Notes: generated by a model from the sequence alone, not told the origin. A stretch of 10,452 nucleotides of DNA from Temnopleurus reevesii (GCA_036244855.1 BQKZ01014071.1:1-10452); one strand, 5' to 3'; positions 1-7,267 are shown, counted from the stretch's first letter. Numbers and translations: made by a program.

Positions 1-39
1 GATGACTAGACAGGCGTCTTACCACTAGACCACCGAGAG
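1..39 (-). repeat. tRNA-like head, probably a tRNA-derived SINE or tRNA relic, cut by the window edge
   Basis: On the minus strand the bases complementary to 22-32 read TGGTCTAGTGG, a good match to the RNA polymerase III A box of tRNA genes. A four-base-pair D stem (GTCT/AGAC) with a seven-base loop can be drawn around it. The predicted anticodon loop then reads CTAGTCA, with an atypical C after the anticodon, and its 3' stem does not start to pair before the sequence ends. The T arm and B box would lie outside the window. I favour a tRNA-derived SINE or relic over a working tRNA. A real but diverged tRNA gene cannot be excluded. Confidence 0.35.
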
Positions 40-107
40 CCGATGGAAGTGGCGGGCTTGATTCGTGTTATAGCAGCAGGTACTGCGTAAATATCAATTG
101 AATGATT

Positions 108-315
108 TTTGTGTTGGGTAGATAATAATTGAAATAATTCTTGCCTTATCCCAACATGAATAAATACTGATTGACAGTGCGTTATGGAGATGCTGTGAAA
201 AAAAATTCACCTGAGTATGCCTCTGAATTCTTTTTCAAATCATCTCAGAATTAGTCAATCAATGCTTATTCATGTTGGGATAAGGCAAGATCATTTCAAA
301 ATTACTTATCAATTG
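108..315. repeat. Fold-back (inverted-repeat) element, MITE-like
   Basis: The segment folds on itself. Bases 139-163 are the exact reverse complement of 266-290 (25 bp). With mismatches and small gaps the arms extend to roughly 116-175 and 254-310, leaving a loop of about 80-100 bases with no coding potential. A second copy of the left arm (109-150) stands at 10409-10452, so this is a dispersed repeat and not a one-off hairpin. The family is not recognised and no clear target-site duplication was found. Confidence 0.6.
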
Positions 316-418
316 TTTATTAATGTTTAGTAGCATATTTTTAAAACCCAAGTAAAGTTCTGGTAAAAGCAAATATTTCTATCGATCGCCAAATTTTGGC
401 TTCAAATCTATATAATAT

Positions 419-590
419 TCAAATATCCCGAGCTCTGAGAAAGTATATTGGAATTATATTTCTGAGGATGGGCTGGCATTACTATTTTTCTGAGGGGCGA
501 AGCTCCCGAGGAAATATAGTTTCCTTTGCAAGCCCATCCGAAGAATTATAATTCCAATATACTGTCAAAGTAGCTTTTTGGGATATTTGA
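419..590. mobile_element. Fold-back MITE of about 172 bp
   Basis: Arms 442-474 and 531-563 are imperfect reverse complements of 33 bases each, beginning agtatattggaatta and ending aattccaatatact. The outermost 11 bases (419-429 TCAAATATCCC, 580-590 GGGATATTTGA) also pair exactly, so the ends are well defined. The centre carries further small hairpins around the GGGCGAAGCTCCC motif (about 495-507) and AGGAAA/TTTCCT. It has no coding capacity. It is most simply read as a non-autonomous DNA transposon; the superfamily is not clear. Confidence 0.6.
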
Positions 591-767
591 TTTATATCTT
601 TTTAAATAAGGAGAAAAAGGGTATAACTTACTCAGACACTCTGCCCAACTGCCATGTTTCTAGGCGCTATGTGTGTATCACCGTACCATACTCAGACACA
701 GTCATTCACTTTCACACTCAGTCACCGCGCTGCACTTTCACTTTTTGCTACATCCCGTATCGCAGTA

Positions 768-911
768 CAGTCAAACCTCGTTATAACAAGGCAATTTTCT
801 TGGTCCCAACTCTTTGTATTTTATTGTATTTTGATCCTGATATAACAAGGTTTCAATATAAAGAGGTAATTCTTCTGGTCCCAATGACCTCGTTATAACG
901 AGGTTAGACTG
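768..911. mobile_element. Pogo/Tigger-type MITE, copy 1 (144 bp)
   Basis: The element starts CAGTCAAACCTCGTTATAAC and ends with the inverted counterpart GTTATAACGAGGTTAGACTG. It is flanked on both sides by TA (766-767 and 912-913), the duplication made by Tc1/mariner-pogo transposases. The terminal repeats of about 24 bp each contain a nested palindrome, perfect over 16 bp at 888-903. A TTGGTCCC/CTGGTCCC motif recurs just inside each end. No transposase is encoded, so it would depend on one supplied elsewhere. Related copies lie at 1721-1890 and 9069-9219. Confidence 0.75.
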
Positions 912-913
912 TA

Positions 914-1718
914 TTTGTACTAATGTAGACAAGAGCATTTTTGTGAGGAAGTTAATGTTATCCATTGAAACATTTCACAGAATGAATAATTACAAATTAG
1001 TAGATCAAAAGCTGGCAGACTTTAAAATCATTTGTGTACATCGCCATATTTGTTTATGTTTTACACGGTCGAGTATATCGAAAAATATATAGAACTCATT
1101 TTGGAGGCTTCTTTATTAATTGAAATATATGTAAGCGTGTTTGCCCCCATCAACCAATCATATAGCTTGATAGCTCATGAATATTCATAGATGAGATATA
1201 AAATGAAATATAGTATCATGAACATGTTGCACAAAAGATTGTGCGAAAACTGAATGAGTTTTGGAACAGCTGTAACCCAAAATGTGCGAAATATTTCAGT
1301 GTGATACATGTATGTCCCCCAAAACTAATTCAACATTTTCTTTCTTGATAAAGGACAACTTCTCATACACAGAATTGGATGAAAACTTCATAATTTTATT
1401 GTTGTGTCTACCTTTTTATCATGCTATTGTCAAATCACAGAAATAACTTTGAATATGCCCGATAACAAGGCTAGCAAAATATTGTAATAACCAAGAGAGG
1501 GCTCTGAATATGATTTTATGGTCAAATTCAAATTTTCAAAAGAATCAGTTCGTGAAAAAAAGATGCTATGGTCTCAAAATGTGTAGAAGAATTATATGTC
1601 ATGACCAACATCCAAAATAATTCACATTTCTTAATCTTTACCAAAACTATACTTTGGCTCGCATGCATAGTAATATCTACATGTACAGGAGATAGAATCT
1701 TTCTGGTATACAGCTGTA
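914..1718. other. Non-coding AT-rich stretch, no feature seen
   Basis: I see no reading frame of interest, no terminal repeats and no RNA gene here. Short frames crossing it are rich in stops and have no family resemblance. Confidence 0.5.
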
Positions 1719-1720
1719 TA

Positions 1721-1890
1721 CAGTCCAACCTCATCATAAAGAGCACTGATATAACGAGATCTGGTTATAACAAGGTAGTTTTCCTGGTCCCATCTCTTTG
1801 TATTTTGTTGTATTTTGGCCCTGATATAACAAGTTTTCGATGTAAAGATTTCCCTGGTTCCAAGGACCTTGTTATAATGAGGTTTGACTG
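1721..1890. mobile_element. Pogo/Tigger-type MITE, copy 2 (170 bp)
   Basis: Same family as the element at 768-911. It begins CAGTCCAACCTCAT, ends AATGAGGTTTGACTG and is flanked by TA (1719-1720, 1891-1892). It is about 26 bp longer because the left end carries an additional ATAACGAGA/TTATAACAAGG module, so the terminal motif appears twice. The internal segment TGGTCCCATCTCTTTGTATTT closely follows copy 1. It is non-coding. Its right end lies only about 18 bases from the 3' end of the LINE remnant. Confidence 0.72.
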
Positions 1891-2195
1891 TACAACCTTA
1901 TGTTAGTTTGTATAGTATAGTACATTATAGTTTATTCAAACCATATCAAACACAACATATATATATTGTATACAAGCAAGCAATACAGAATGATAGGTTT
2001 GGGACCCCAGTGAAGCACAGCTTGTGGACGGGGCCCCTTCATATGAACAGTGTCAATATAAGATGACATAAAGTAACTATTTACAATGAATATAACTAAA
2101 AAAAAACTTAAAGTAACGGAAAGTTCATCCCTCTACACAATATCAAACATGTACTCACACAAATGTACAAACACGTACAGAGACACCGTACATAT

Positions 2196-2241
2196 ACACA
2201 CACACACAACACACACACACAACACACACACAACACACACA
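2196..2241. repeat. CA/TG microsatellite
   Basis: The tract is made of (CA)n blocks broken at intervals by an extra A. It lies directly between the reverse-transcriptase tail and the LINE 3' UTR. The cysteine/valine-rich peptide obtained by translating its complement is a by-product of the repeat. Confidence 0.9.
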
Positions 2242-2530
2242 ATGCTCGCATGTCAATCATAGCAACCTCTACAAGGAATCTTTCTGGCTTATCAATGCAA
2301 CCGTTGAGTTTGTCAACAAGATATTTTCTACACAATACTTTAAATGAAGTCAGTGACTTGGTGTTGATAATATTTTAGGGCAACTTATTCCACTCTTTGA
2401 CACAGACAACTTTACATAATCTTAAGCCAGTTTGGGTTCTTGCAAATGGCTGATGGAGTAGGTTATTTTTAACAGTATGATTATGATGGATGAATGAATT
2501 GTGCACAAAAATATCAGTCAAGATATCTGT
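2242..2530 (-). pseudogene. Reverse-transcriptase C-terminal fragment of a LINE, broken
   Basis: The minus-strand frame holds the hallmarks of the extreme C-terminus of LINE reverse transcriptases: DIFVHNSFIHHNHT (the D-F...H-N-T segment), then PFARTQTGLRL, then CVKEWNKLP, the conserved G/V-K-x-W-N-x-L-P motif, and finally LTSFKVLCRKYLVDKL, the usual S-x-x-FK-x-x-x-x-x-YL ending. An in-frame TAA (complement of 2375-2377) directly follows WNKLP, where family members usually carry Gln or another polar residue. A TGA precedes the fragment at 2531-2533. The catalytic palm motifs are absent. This is a relic, not a gene of the host. Confidence 0.65.
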
Positions 2531-3225
2531 TCATTATTTTAATAATCAGAGATAAACCACACTGAATAACCTACAAATTAATTTGATTACAAATCCATAA
2601 AATTGTAATTAAGCCGTTAACAAAAATTAAAGGTTATATGTTATTGTGAGAAATTATATCAATCAATGCACACTGTAAAAGTTACAAGATAAATCACTTC
2701 CCTATGATATCAACAGTGCATGCACGTGATTATACTTCTTGTTGGAGTGGTAATTGTTCCTGGTGGTACTGCTTATTGGGATGAAGGCTGGTCTGAAGAC
2801 CAGCAAATGTATAGTGGGATAATTCCACGGTGTAAATTTTTCACGGTTGTTGGATAGTCCATGAACGTTTTTGCGGGGTATTGAATTTGCGTATGTATGG
2901 AAAAAAAACATCAACTCCTGACATGACGAATAGAGAGTTTTCAACAACTGGCAAGTGATAGCTGCTACAGAAGAGTGCTTTTAATTATTGCCAAAAATCA
3001 TGAAGGATGAATCACAGCATATTCCAGAGATTATGATTAGAAACATTGAAAGCATTATGTGCCACTTCAAAACGCAGAGTGTAAAATTTTCAGGATATTT
3101 TGCAGGTCTTACATTCGCGGTCGGCAATTTTACAGCAAAAAGGGCAAAAATTAAACCCTCCGCGAAAAGTTTCCACTCAACAGTACTTCCCGGAAGTGCT
3201 ATGACTGTGCGCATCCAGTGGAGCA
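2531..3225. other. Non-coding stretch with short inverted repeats
   Basis: No gene is recognised. Visible structure includes a perfect hairpin GCTGGTCT-GA-AGACCAGC at 2787-2804. A second pair of arms, TTCGCGG (3114-3120) and CCGCGAA (3160-3166), brackets an A-rich loop. The surrounding TTTTGCGG/CGCGAAAA-type words resemble old dispersed repeats of invertebrate genomes, but I cannot assign a family. Frames of about 80 codons exist on both strands here (2988-3236 plus, 2981-3226 minus and 2702-2947 minus). They overlap one another or the repeats and match nothing I know. Confidence 0.4.
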
Positions 3226-3462
3226 ATGTCAGCTAGCAGTATACAAAATTCTAGACTACTCAAAACAGGTTATCTTTTAGGAGGGTGGCCAACTTATTCT
3301 CAAAGTGAGGATTTGGCAGAGCTGATGCAATTGCCGCAATTTCAGATATTCTTAAGTAGAAATAAACCATTTGGTTCCACACAAACATTTGGTTCTACAC
3401 AAACACTTGGTTCAAATGAAAGTCAGCGTCTAAAACAGAAAATGTACTGCAAGCCCCAATGA
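3226..3462 (+). CDS. Doubtful small open reading frame (78 codons) with hexapeptide repeat
   Basis: The frame runs from ATG to TGA. Its middle reads GGWPTYSQSEDLAELMQLPQ, and near the end it carries two copies of FGSTQT followed by a degenerate LGSNES, encoded by an 18-bp tandem repeat at 3368-3421. A polyadenylation hexamer AATAAA follows at 3592-3597. No known domain, signal peptide or membrane segment is visible. The 18-bp unit keeps the frame, but any repeat of a multiple of three would. It could be the last exon of an unseen plus-strand gene, or chance. I lean to chance. Confidence 0.15.
   Translation: MSASSIQNSRLLKTGYLLGGWPTYSQSEDLAELMQLPQFQIFLSRNKPFGSTQTFGSTQTLGSNESQRLKQKMYCKPQ
3368..3421. 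repeat. 18-bp minisatellite, three units
   Basis: Three head-to-tail units of CATTTGGTTCCACACAAA. The second differs by one base and the third is diverged in its second half. The copy boundaries are 3368, 3386 and 3404. Confidence 0.85.
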
Positions 3463-3864
3463 AAACAAACTTCATCAATGAAAATTCAGAGGTGCAGTCA
3501 TAGTTTAACTCTCACAAATGCAGGGAGCAGTCCTACGTCATGTATGCAAATAAGTTCCACTAGGACGCTTAATGCCGAACCAATAAAATACTTGCAAGCG
3601 AGTTCACGGGATATAAGCATCATGTGTCGGTCAAAGGTTTAGGGTAAACTGCACATACTCGGATGAAAAATCCATAAATATTCATATTATTTATTAAACA
3701 AGCAATAACAAGCACGAAGTGAGGTTCTGACAACCAACCTTAAATTGATTTGTGACAATTGGATCATTCATTAAAAACAAGACATTGAAAACATTTCAAA
3801 GAATACAATTAGAACAACAGGTAAGCAATGCAACATGAAATAAAAATGGCCGTCTAATGATATA
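3463..3864. other. Non-coding stretch, one polyadenylation hexamer
   Basis: Nothing gene-like is seen. The plus-strand AATAAA at 3592-3597 is the only signal worth noting, and it matters only if the frame ending at 3462 is a real terminal exon. Confidence 0.4.
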
Positions 3865-3979
3865 CAGGTAATTCCGGCATAATGGACACGCCAGTCAAGA
3901 CAGCTTTTACTATTTCAAAGCAGTCGTCATGAGAACCTACTTGTCTGCAGGCACAGTCCATTGAATTTCGGCGTGTGCA
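3865..3979. mobile_element. Degraded pogo/Tigger-like MITE of a second family
   Basis: After a TA (3863-3864) the sequence starts CAGGTAATTCCGGCATAATG and continues GACACG. This resembles pogo/Tigger-type ends that read GTCCATTATACCGGGATT in the opposite sense. A weak inverted counterpart, CAGTCCATTGAATTTCGG, lies at 3954-3971, and another TA at 3980-3981 may close the element at about 115 bp. The right end is diverged and placed with low certainty. No coding sequence is present. Confidence 0.4.
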
Positions 3980-3981
3980 TA

Positions 3982-5061
3982 CGCAGATCATGATACAGAG
4001 TTTGCAATCTTGGACTAAATGACAGACTGCATTGCTTCTTTCTCAGCCAAGTATTGAGCATTAATACAAGTCAGATTTTGTACTATGTCCTTCAGAACGA
4101 AAAAAAACGAGAGTCTGCGCTTACAGACTAAAGAACCAACAGTCTGATAAACAACTTTCAGTCAGTTTATCATAAATATTCAAGTATTTGTTAACATATA
4201 CCTCAAGTTGTATAAACTTCTACCAAAATAAACAACTGTTGAGTAAATGCACTCATTGTCAGCATGACAGAAATGGTAAAATGGACAGGGTATTTTGATT
4301 AAATACTTATTCTTCTATAAATTCCTATGAATTTGCAAAAGAGTAGGGACTTGGTTTTAATGAAAGTCAAACATTGCGATTTAATGATAAAGATAAGTTT
4401 TCATTCAAATTTACATTGCAATCTTTGGCAGCTTAAATTGAAGCATAGCAGTGATGACACAAATTAACAGACATGACAATTTTGTCAATTTTTTTAATAA
4501 GCTAACATTGTATTCGATTGCTTGACGTGTAAGCTGTTTTATTGTTTAATTTTTTTCTTGCCAACATATTTAGAACATTACTATAAGTGTTTACACAGAT
4601 GATGGGGATGTTTGGAGCTTTTTTAATGATTTATAAATATTTTTTATTCTTATTGTTTTTACACATAAATTAGTGTATTTAGACAAGTGAGCAAATTTTT
4701 GACAAAAATGCCTATGCATTCTTCCAGATTAGATCACAGGCTATGTGCATGCCAATTTTCGGCGCTATCGTGCGATCAACAGCGAAGATCAGAAGAGGGC
4801 CAAATAAGCCGGGATTAGGGATAACACACAATAACAATTCATAGTAACTTGAATTCTAAAAGGTGTTGAAATCGGAGTCATGAATGTTGCGTTGTTTTGC
4901 AGACAACTTTATGATCAACAGTTCCACCGCTACTGATAGGTACCAATTGGACCATATTTGTATTTTCTCAAGAATATATGCTTGCTGAATACAATAGTTA
5001 TCATACAATTGACCTAATTCACAGACTCCCTCAGACGCATGGTCTTGTATCCATTACATGA
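3982..5061. other. Non-coding 3' flank of the TIR-TPR gene
   Basis: No coding sequence is seen. Because the gene to the right is transcribed leftwards, this stretch should hold its 3' UTR. The nearest minus-strand AATAAA is the complement of 4643-4648, about 415 bases past the stop codon, and another is the complement of 4538-4543. Neither has a convincing GU-rich element after it. Small hairpins occur at 4112-4129 (AGTCTG/CAGACT) and 4145-4172 (TGATAAAC/GTTTATCA, perfect eight-base arms). Confidence 0.4.
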
Positions 5062-7227
5062 TCAATGCTTTCCTTTAAGGAATTTAGCGAGATCGAACAA
5101 CTGCGAAGGGACCTCTGACATGCTTCCAATGAAGTCGAATTGGGTTCCTATGTGATTAAGATGTGTAGCGATTTCAGAATTGTCTAGCTTCAGCAAGGCT
5201 ATCTTTGAGGATTGCTTTTCCTTGCATGCAATCCCAAATAGATGCTGACAATGGTTATTGGAGACGAATGACTCCGAATGAATGACAAGGATATAGGCTG
5301 ATTGTTTGATGGCATCTCCTTGCGATCGAAGCTTGAATCCACCGACTGCTTGGTCTCTGTCCTCATAGAAACCCTTCAAGCAGAGGCACTTACATTCCAT
5401 TGCAGGAAGGAGGGTGTACTGCACCCATGGTTTCATCTCCTGTGGTGTGATGATATAGAAGTCATACTGGCAGTCAGGATTGTGTGGAGTATCGGGAGGT
5501 TTGTGCATTGGCATGTGTTGGCTTGGTGATACGGAAGAACGCCTTTTGCCCTCATGCAGTTTTTCAAGACTGCATAGTCTCCTTAAGCTTCTCCCCTTGA
5601 AACCTTTTTTCTTCAGTATGGTAAAGCCTTCAGAAATTATTTCATTTACGCCCTGTACATTCGTTTGACTGTTGACCAAGAACTCCATTACTTCGAGAAC
5701 TTCGGATTGGAACTTCTTTTGCGCAAGCATACCCAAGGTTTGAAATATTAGGGTGATGGACGAATGCCGAACACTTGCATCAACGATCCAGTGGGCCAGC
5801 TCTTCACGAAGATGCTCTGGCCTGTTTTCAGCCTTATAAAGTTCTAGATGATTAGGAAGAAGGTACTTTAAGGCTGCAAATTTCTCAAACTTTCGCTTGC
5901 CTGTGCTGTATGCCATCTTAAAGGACTGGACTGCTGACCACCTGTCAAGATCTAGAAGACATTTACCTCTTTGTAAATGAGTAAAAGATACCTTCGGGCC
6001 ATCTTGGACTTCAGACGATTGTGCTAAATGTGCAAGCGCTTGTAATGCGAGGCTTTTCTTTTCCTCGTTTGTGTCTGCACATTTAGCCCTTTCATCTGCG
6101 ATCTTACCTCGAAATGAAGTAGTTTCAGGATTTGGATGGATCTTATCAACCATTTTGGAGTCTTCTTCTGCTTGTTTAAGGTAATTCTTTTTGTTTTGCT
6201 CATTGGATGTCTGTTTTGCTAGCAATTGGTACGACTTGGAACGGTTATCATAAGAGAACCATGAAGTTGGATCATTCTTGATTGATTCATCAAATTTTTT
6301 AATTGCTTCTGAGTACCTCCCTGTCTTCTTAAAGAGAAGGCCGTAGCTTCCAAGTATCCATGGATTACCTGGATCAAGGGAAAGAGCCTCATCAAAACAT
6401 AAAGAAGGATTGTCCCAATATTTTCTGTATGTTTTGTCAATAAAAGAAGGGATTAGATCACATCTTTCATACCGATCTTGCATGAGAGCATTACCAAGGA
6501 CACACCAAGCTTCACTCTTGCCTAATTCATGCTGTGAAGGAGTTATATTAAATTGCAAATTCTTTGCTGCCATATCTATAGCATGTGCATATCTTGATTT
6601 CATATCATTGCACTTGTACATATGGGATAGACGTTCGTAAGCCTGTCCAATTTCCAAGTGCCAATCTTCTTTCTCATCTTGGCCAATCAGACTTCCTGCA
6701 TAGTCTAGAGCTGACTCAAATTTCTCCACATTTTTTTCCATTTGGGTCACACCATTGCTCCATGATTCTTTACGCAAGTCCCAGCATGCAGCAAAGGCTT
6801 GCTCTGCCTTGCATCGTGCATACACCCTCCTCTTCTCATCTGGATTGCTTGATAAATCACGCTGGACATTCTGTAAATGTTCATGCCACTTTTTGGACTC
6901 CTTGTGGACCCCCAACTTGGCATATGCCGTACATAAATCTTGAAGAGCATTCAGATTTGATGGGTCCTTTTTTACTGTTTCCTCCCAGCACCCGATGGCT
7001 TTCTTTGTGTCTCCGAGTCTGTGGTGCAGCATTCCTACATAATTTCTGGTTGCATGCTGGAATGGACGATCAGCTAACTCCCTTCCCAGCCTACGACTAT
7101 ATCTCTCCATTTTTAGTTTAGCTTGTTTCATTTCATTTGCTGCCAGTTTCCCCTTGTTTATGACAAGGGGCAATCGCAGGAGTCCAGGAGTGTCCTCAAT
7201 TGAGGCGCTGTCTGTGAGGGCTGCCAT
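5062..7227 (-). CDS. TTC22-like tetratricopeptide protein with C-terminal TIR domain
   Basis: A 721-residue intracellular protein with no signal peptide or membrane segment. Residues 1-540 follow vertebrate TTC22 (about 570 residues, no TIR) from the N-terminal PG-containing segment through the RYSRRL and RGKCL motifs. TPR units are clearest at 58-91, 92-120, 288-321 (GLLFKKTGRYSEAIKKFDES) and 413-447. Residues 539-586 form a basic Ser/Pro-rich linker (KKKGFKGRSLRR, KRRSSVSP). Residues 588-717 are a TIR domain: YDFYIITP opens strand A, W601 fits the first helix, LCLKGFYEDRDQAVGG is box 2 and BB loop, and SAYILVIHSESFVSNNHC follows. Box 2 has Val where Pro is usual, and the catalytic Trp/Glu positions are His659 and Leu663, so I infer a scaffold binding other TIR proteins. 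The ATG is the first after an in-frame TGA (7246-7248) and has G at -3 and +4. The frame lacks introns, unlike multi-exon vertebrate TTC22. Family assignment is by recall, not search. Confidence 0.9.
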   Translation of the reverse strand: MAALTDSASIEDTPGLLRLPLVINKGKLAANEMKQAKLKMERYSRRLGRELADRPFQHATRNYVGMLHHRLGDTKKAIGCWEETVKKDPSNLNALQDLCTAYAKLGVHKESKKWHEHLQNVQRDLSSNPDEKRRVYARCKAEQAFAACWDLRKESWSNGVTQMEKNVEKFESALDYAGSLIGQDEKEDWHLEIGQAYERLSHMYKCNDMKSRYAHAIDMAAKNLQFNITPSQHELGKSEAWCVLGNALMQDRYERCDLIPSFIDKTYRKYWDNPSLCFDEALSLDPGNPWILGSYGLLFKKTGRYSEAIKKFDESIKNDPTSWFSYDNRSKSYQLLAKQTSNEQNKKNYLKQAEEDSKMVDKIHPNPETTSFRGKIADERAKCADTNEEKKSLALQALAHLAQSSEVQDGPKVSFTHLQRGKCLLDLDRWSAVQSFKMAYSTGKRKFEKFAALKYLLPNHLELYKAENRPEHLREELAHWIVDASVRHSSITLIFQTLGMLAQKKFQSEVLEVMEFLVNSQTNVQGVNEIISEGFTILKKKGFKGRSLRRLCSLEKLHEGKRRSSVSPSQHMPMHKPPDTPHNPDCQYDFYIITPQEMKPWVQYTLLPAMECKCLCLKGFYEDRDQAVGGFKLRSQGDAIKQSAYILVIHSESFVSNNHCQHLFGIACKEKQSSKIALLKLDNSEIATHLNHIGTQFDFIGSMSEVPSQLFDLAKFLKGKH

Positions 7228-7267
7228 ACCTCGGTCGTTAAGTCATTCATTAGCTCCAAGATGTCAT
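7158..7267 (-). promoter_or_regulatory. Cluster of upstream reading frames at the start codon
   Basis: If this stretch remains in the mRNA, three AUGs precede the main one. The first opens a five-residue frame MTSWS ending in TAA (7267 to 7250). Its stop overlaps the second AUG in TAATG. That second frame runs 30 codons (7250 to 7158) and crosses the main start out of frame. The third is ATGACTTAA, two residues (7246 to 7238). The second AUG has a weak context (C at -3), while the main AUG has G at -3 and +4. Such an arrangement usually lowers translation of the main frame. Whether the leader is transcribed unspliced is not known. Confidence 0.35.

Larger units (their letters stand above)
1909..2530 (-). 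mobile_element. 5'-truncated non-LTR retrotransposon (LINE) with 3' UTR
   Basis: Read on the minus strand, the order is that of a LINE 3' end. First comes the last part of a reverse-transcriptase frame (2242-2530), then a TG/CA microsatellite, then a 3' UTR of about 285 bases. The UTR holds a polyadenylation signal AATAAA (complement of 1931-1936) and ends in a short tail of CTATA repeats. Everything upstream of about 2530 is missing or unrecognisable, as expected from incomplete reverse transcription. The coding part is broken, so the copy is dead. The clade (CR1/Rex/Jockey-like or RTE-like) cannot be set from this fragment. Confidence 0.6.

Noticed and set aside
1..41. Functional tRNA gene on the minus strand
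   Set aside because: The A box and D arm are good, but the anticodon loop is atypical, the stem does not begin to close and the 3' half is outside the window. Kept only as a tRNA-like relic.
578..898. 106-codon plus-strand frame
   Set aside because: A large part of it lies inside the non-coding MITE at 768-911, and copy 2 of that MITE gives a similar spurious peptide at 1568-1906.
2196..2241. CRISPR-like short regular repeats
   Set aside because: It is a simple CA microsatellite with single-base interruptions. There are no spacers, and the genome is animal.
2108..2335. Cysteine/valine-rich minus-strand frame
   Set aside because: It is the end of the broken LINE reverse transcriptase read on through the TG microsatellite. 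It opens with TTG and is not a separate gene.
4538..4648. Firm polyadenylation site for the TIR-TPR gene
   Set aside because: The minus-strand AATAAA hexamers are not followed by a GU-rich element, and such hexamers are frequent in AT-rich DNA. Reported only as candidates in the flank.
6585..7121. Plus-strand open frame of 178 codons
   Set aside because: It lies entirely antisense to the TPR region of the 721-residue gene, has no family resemblance and reflects codon use of the real frame.
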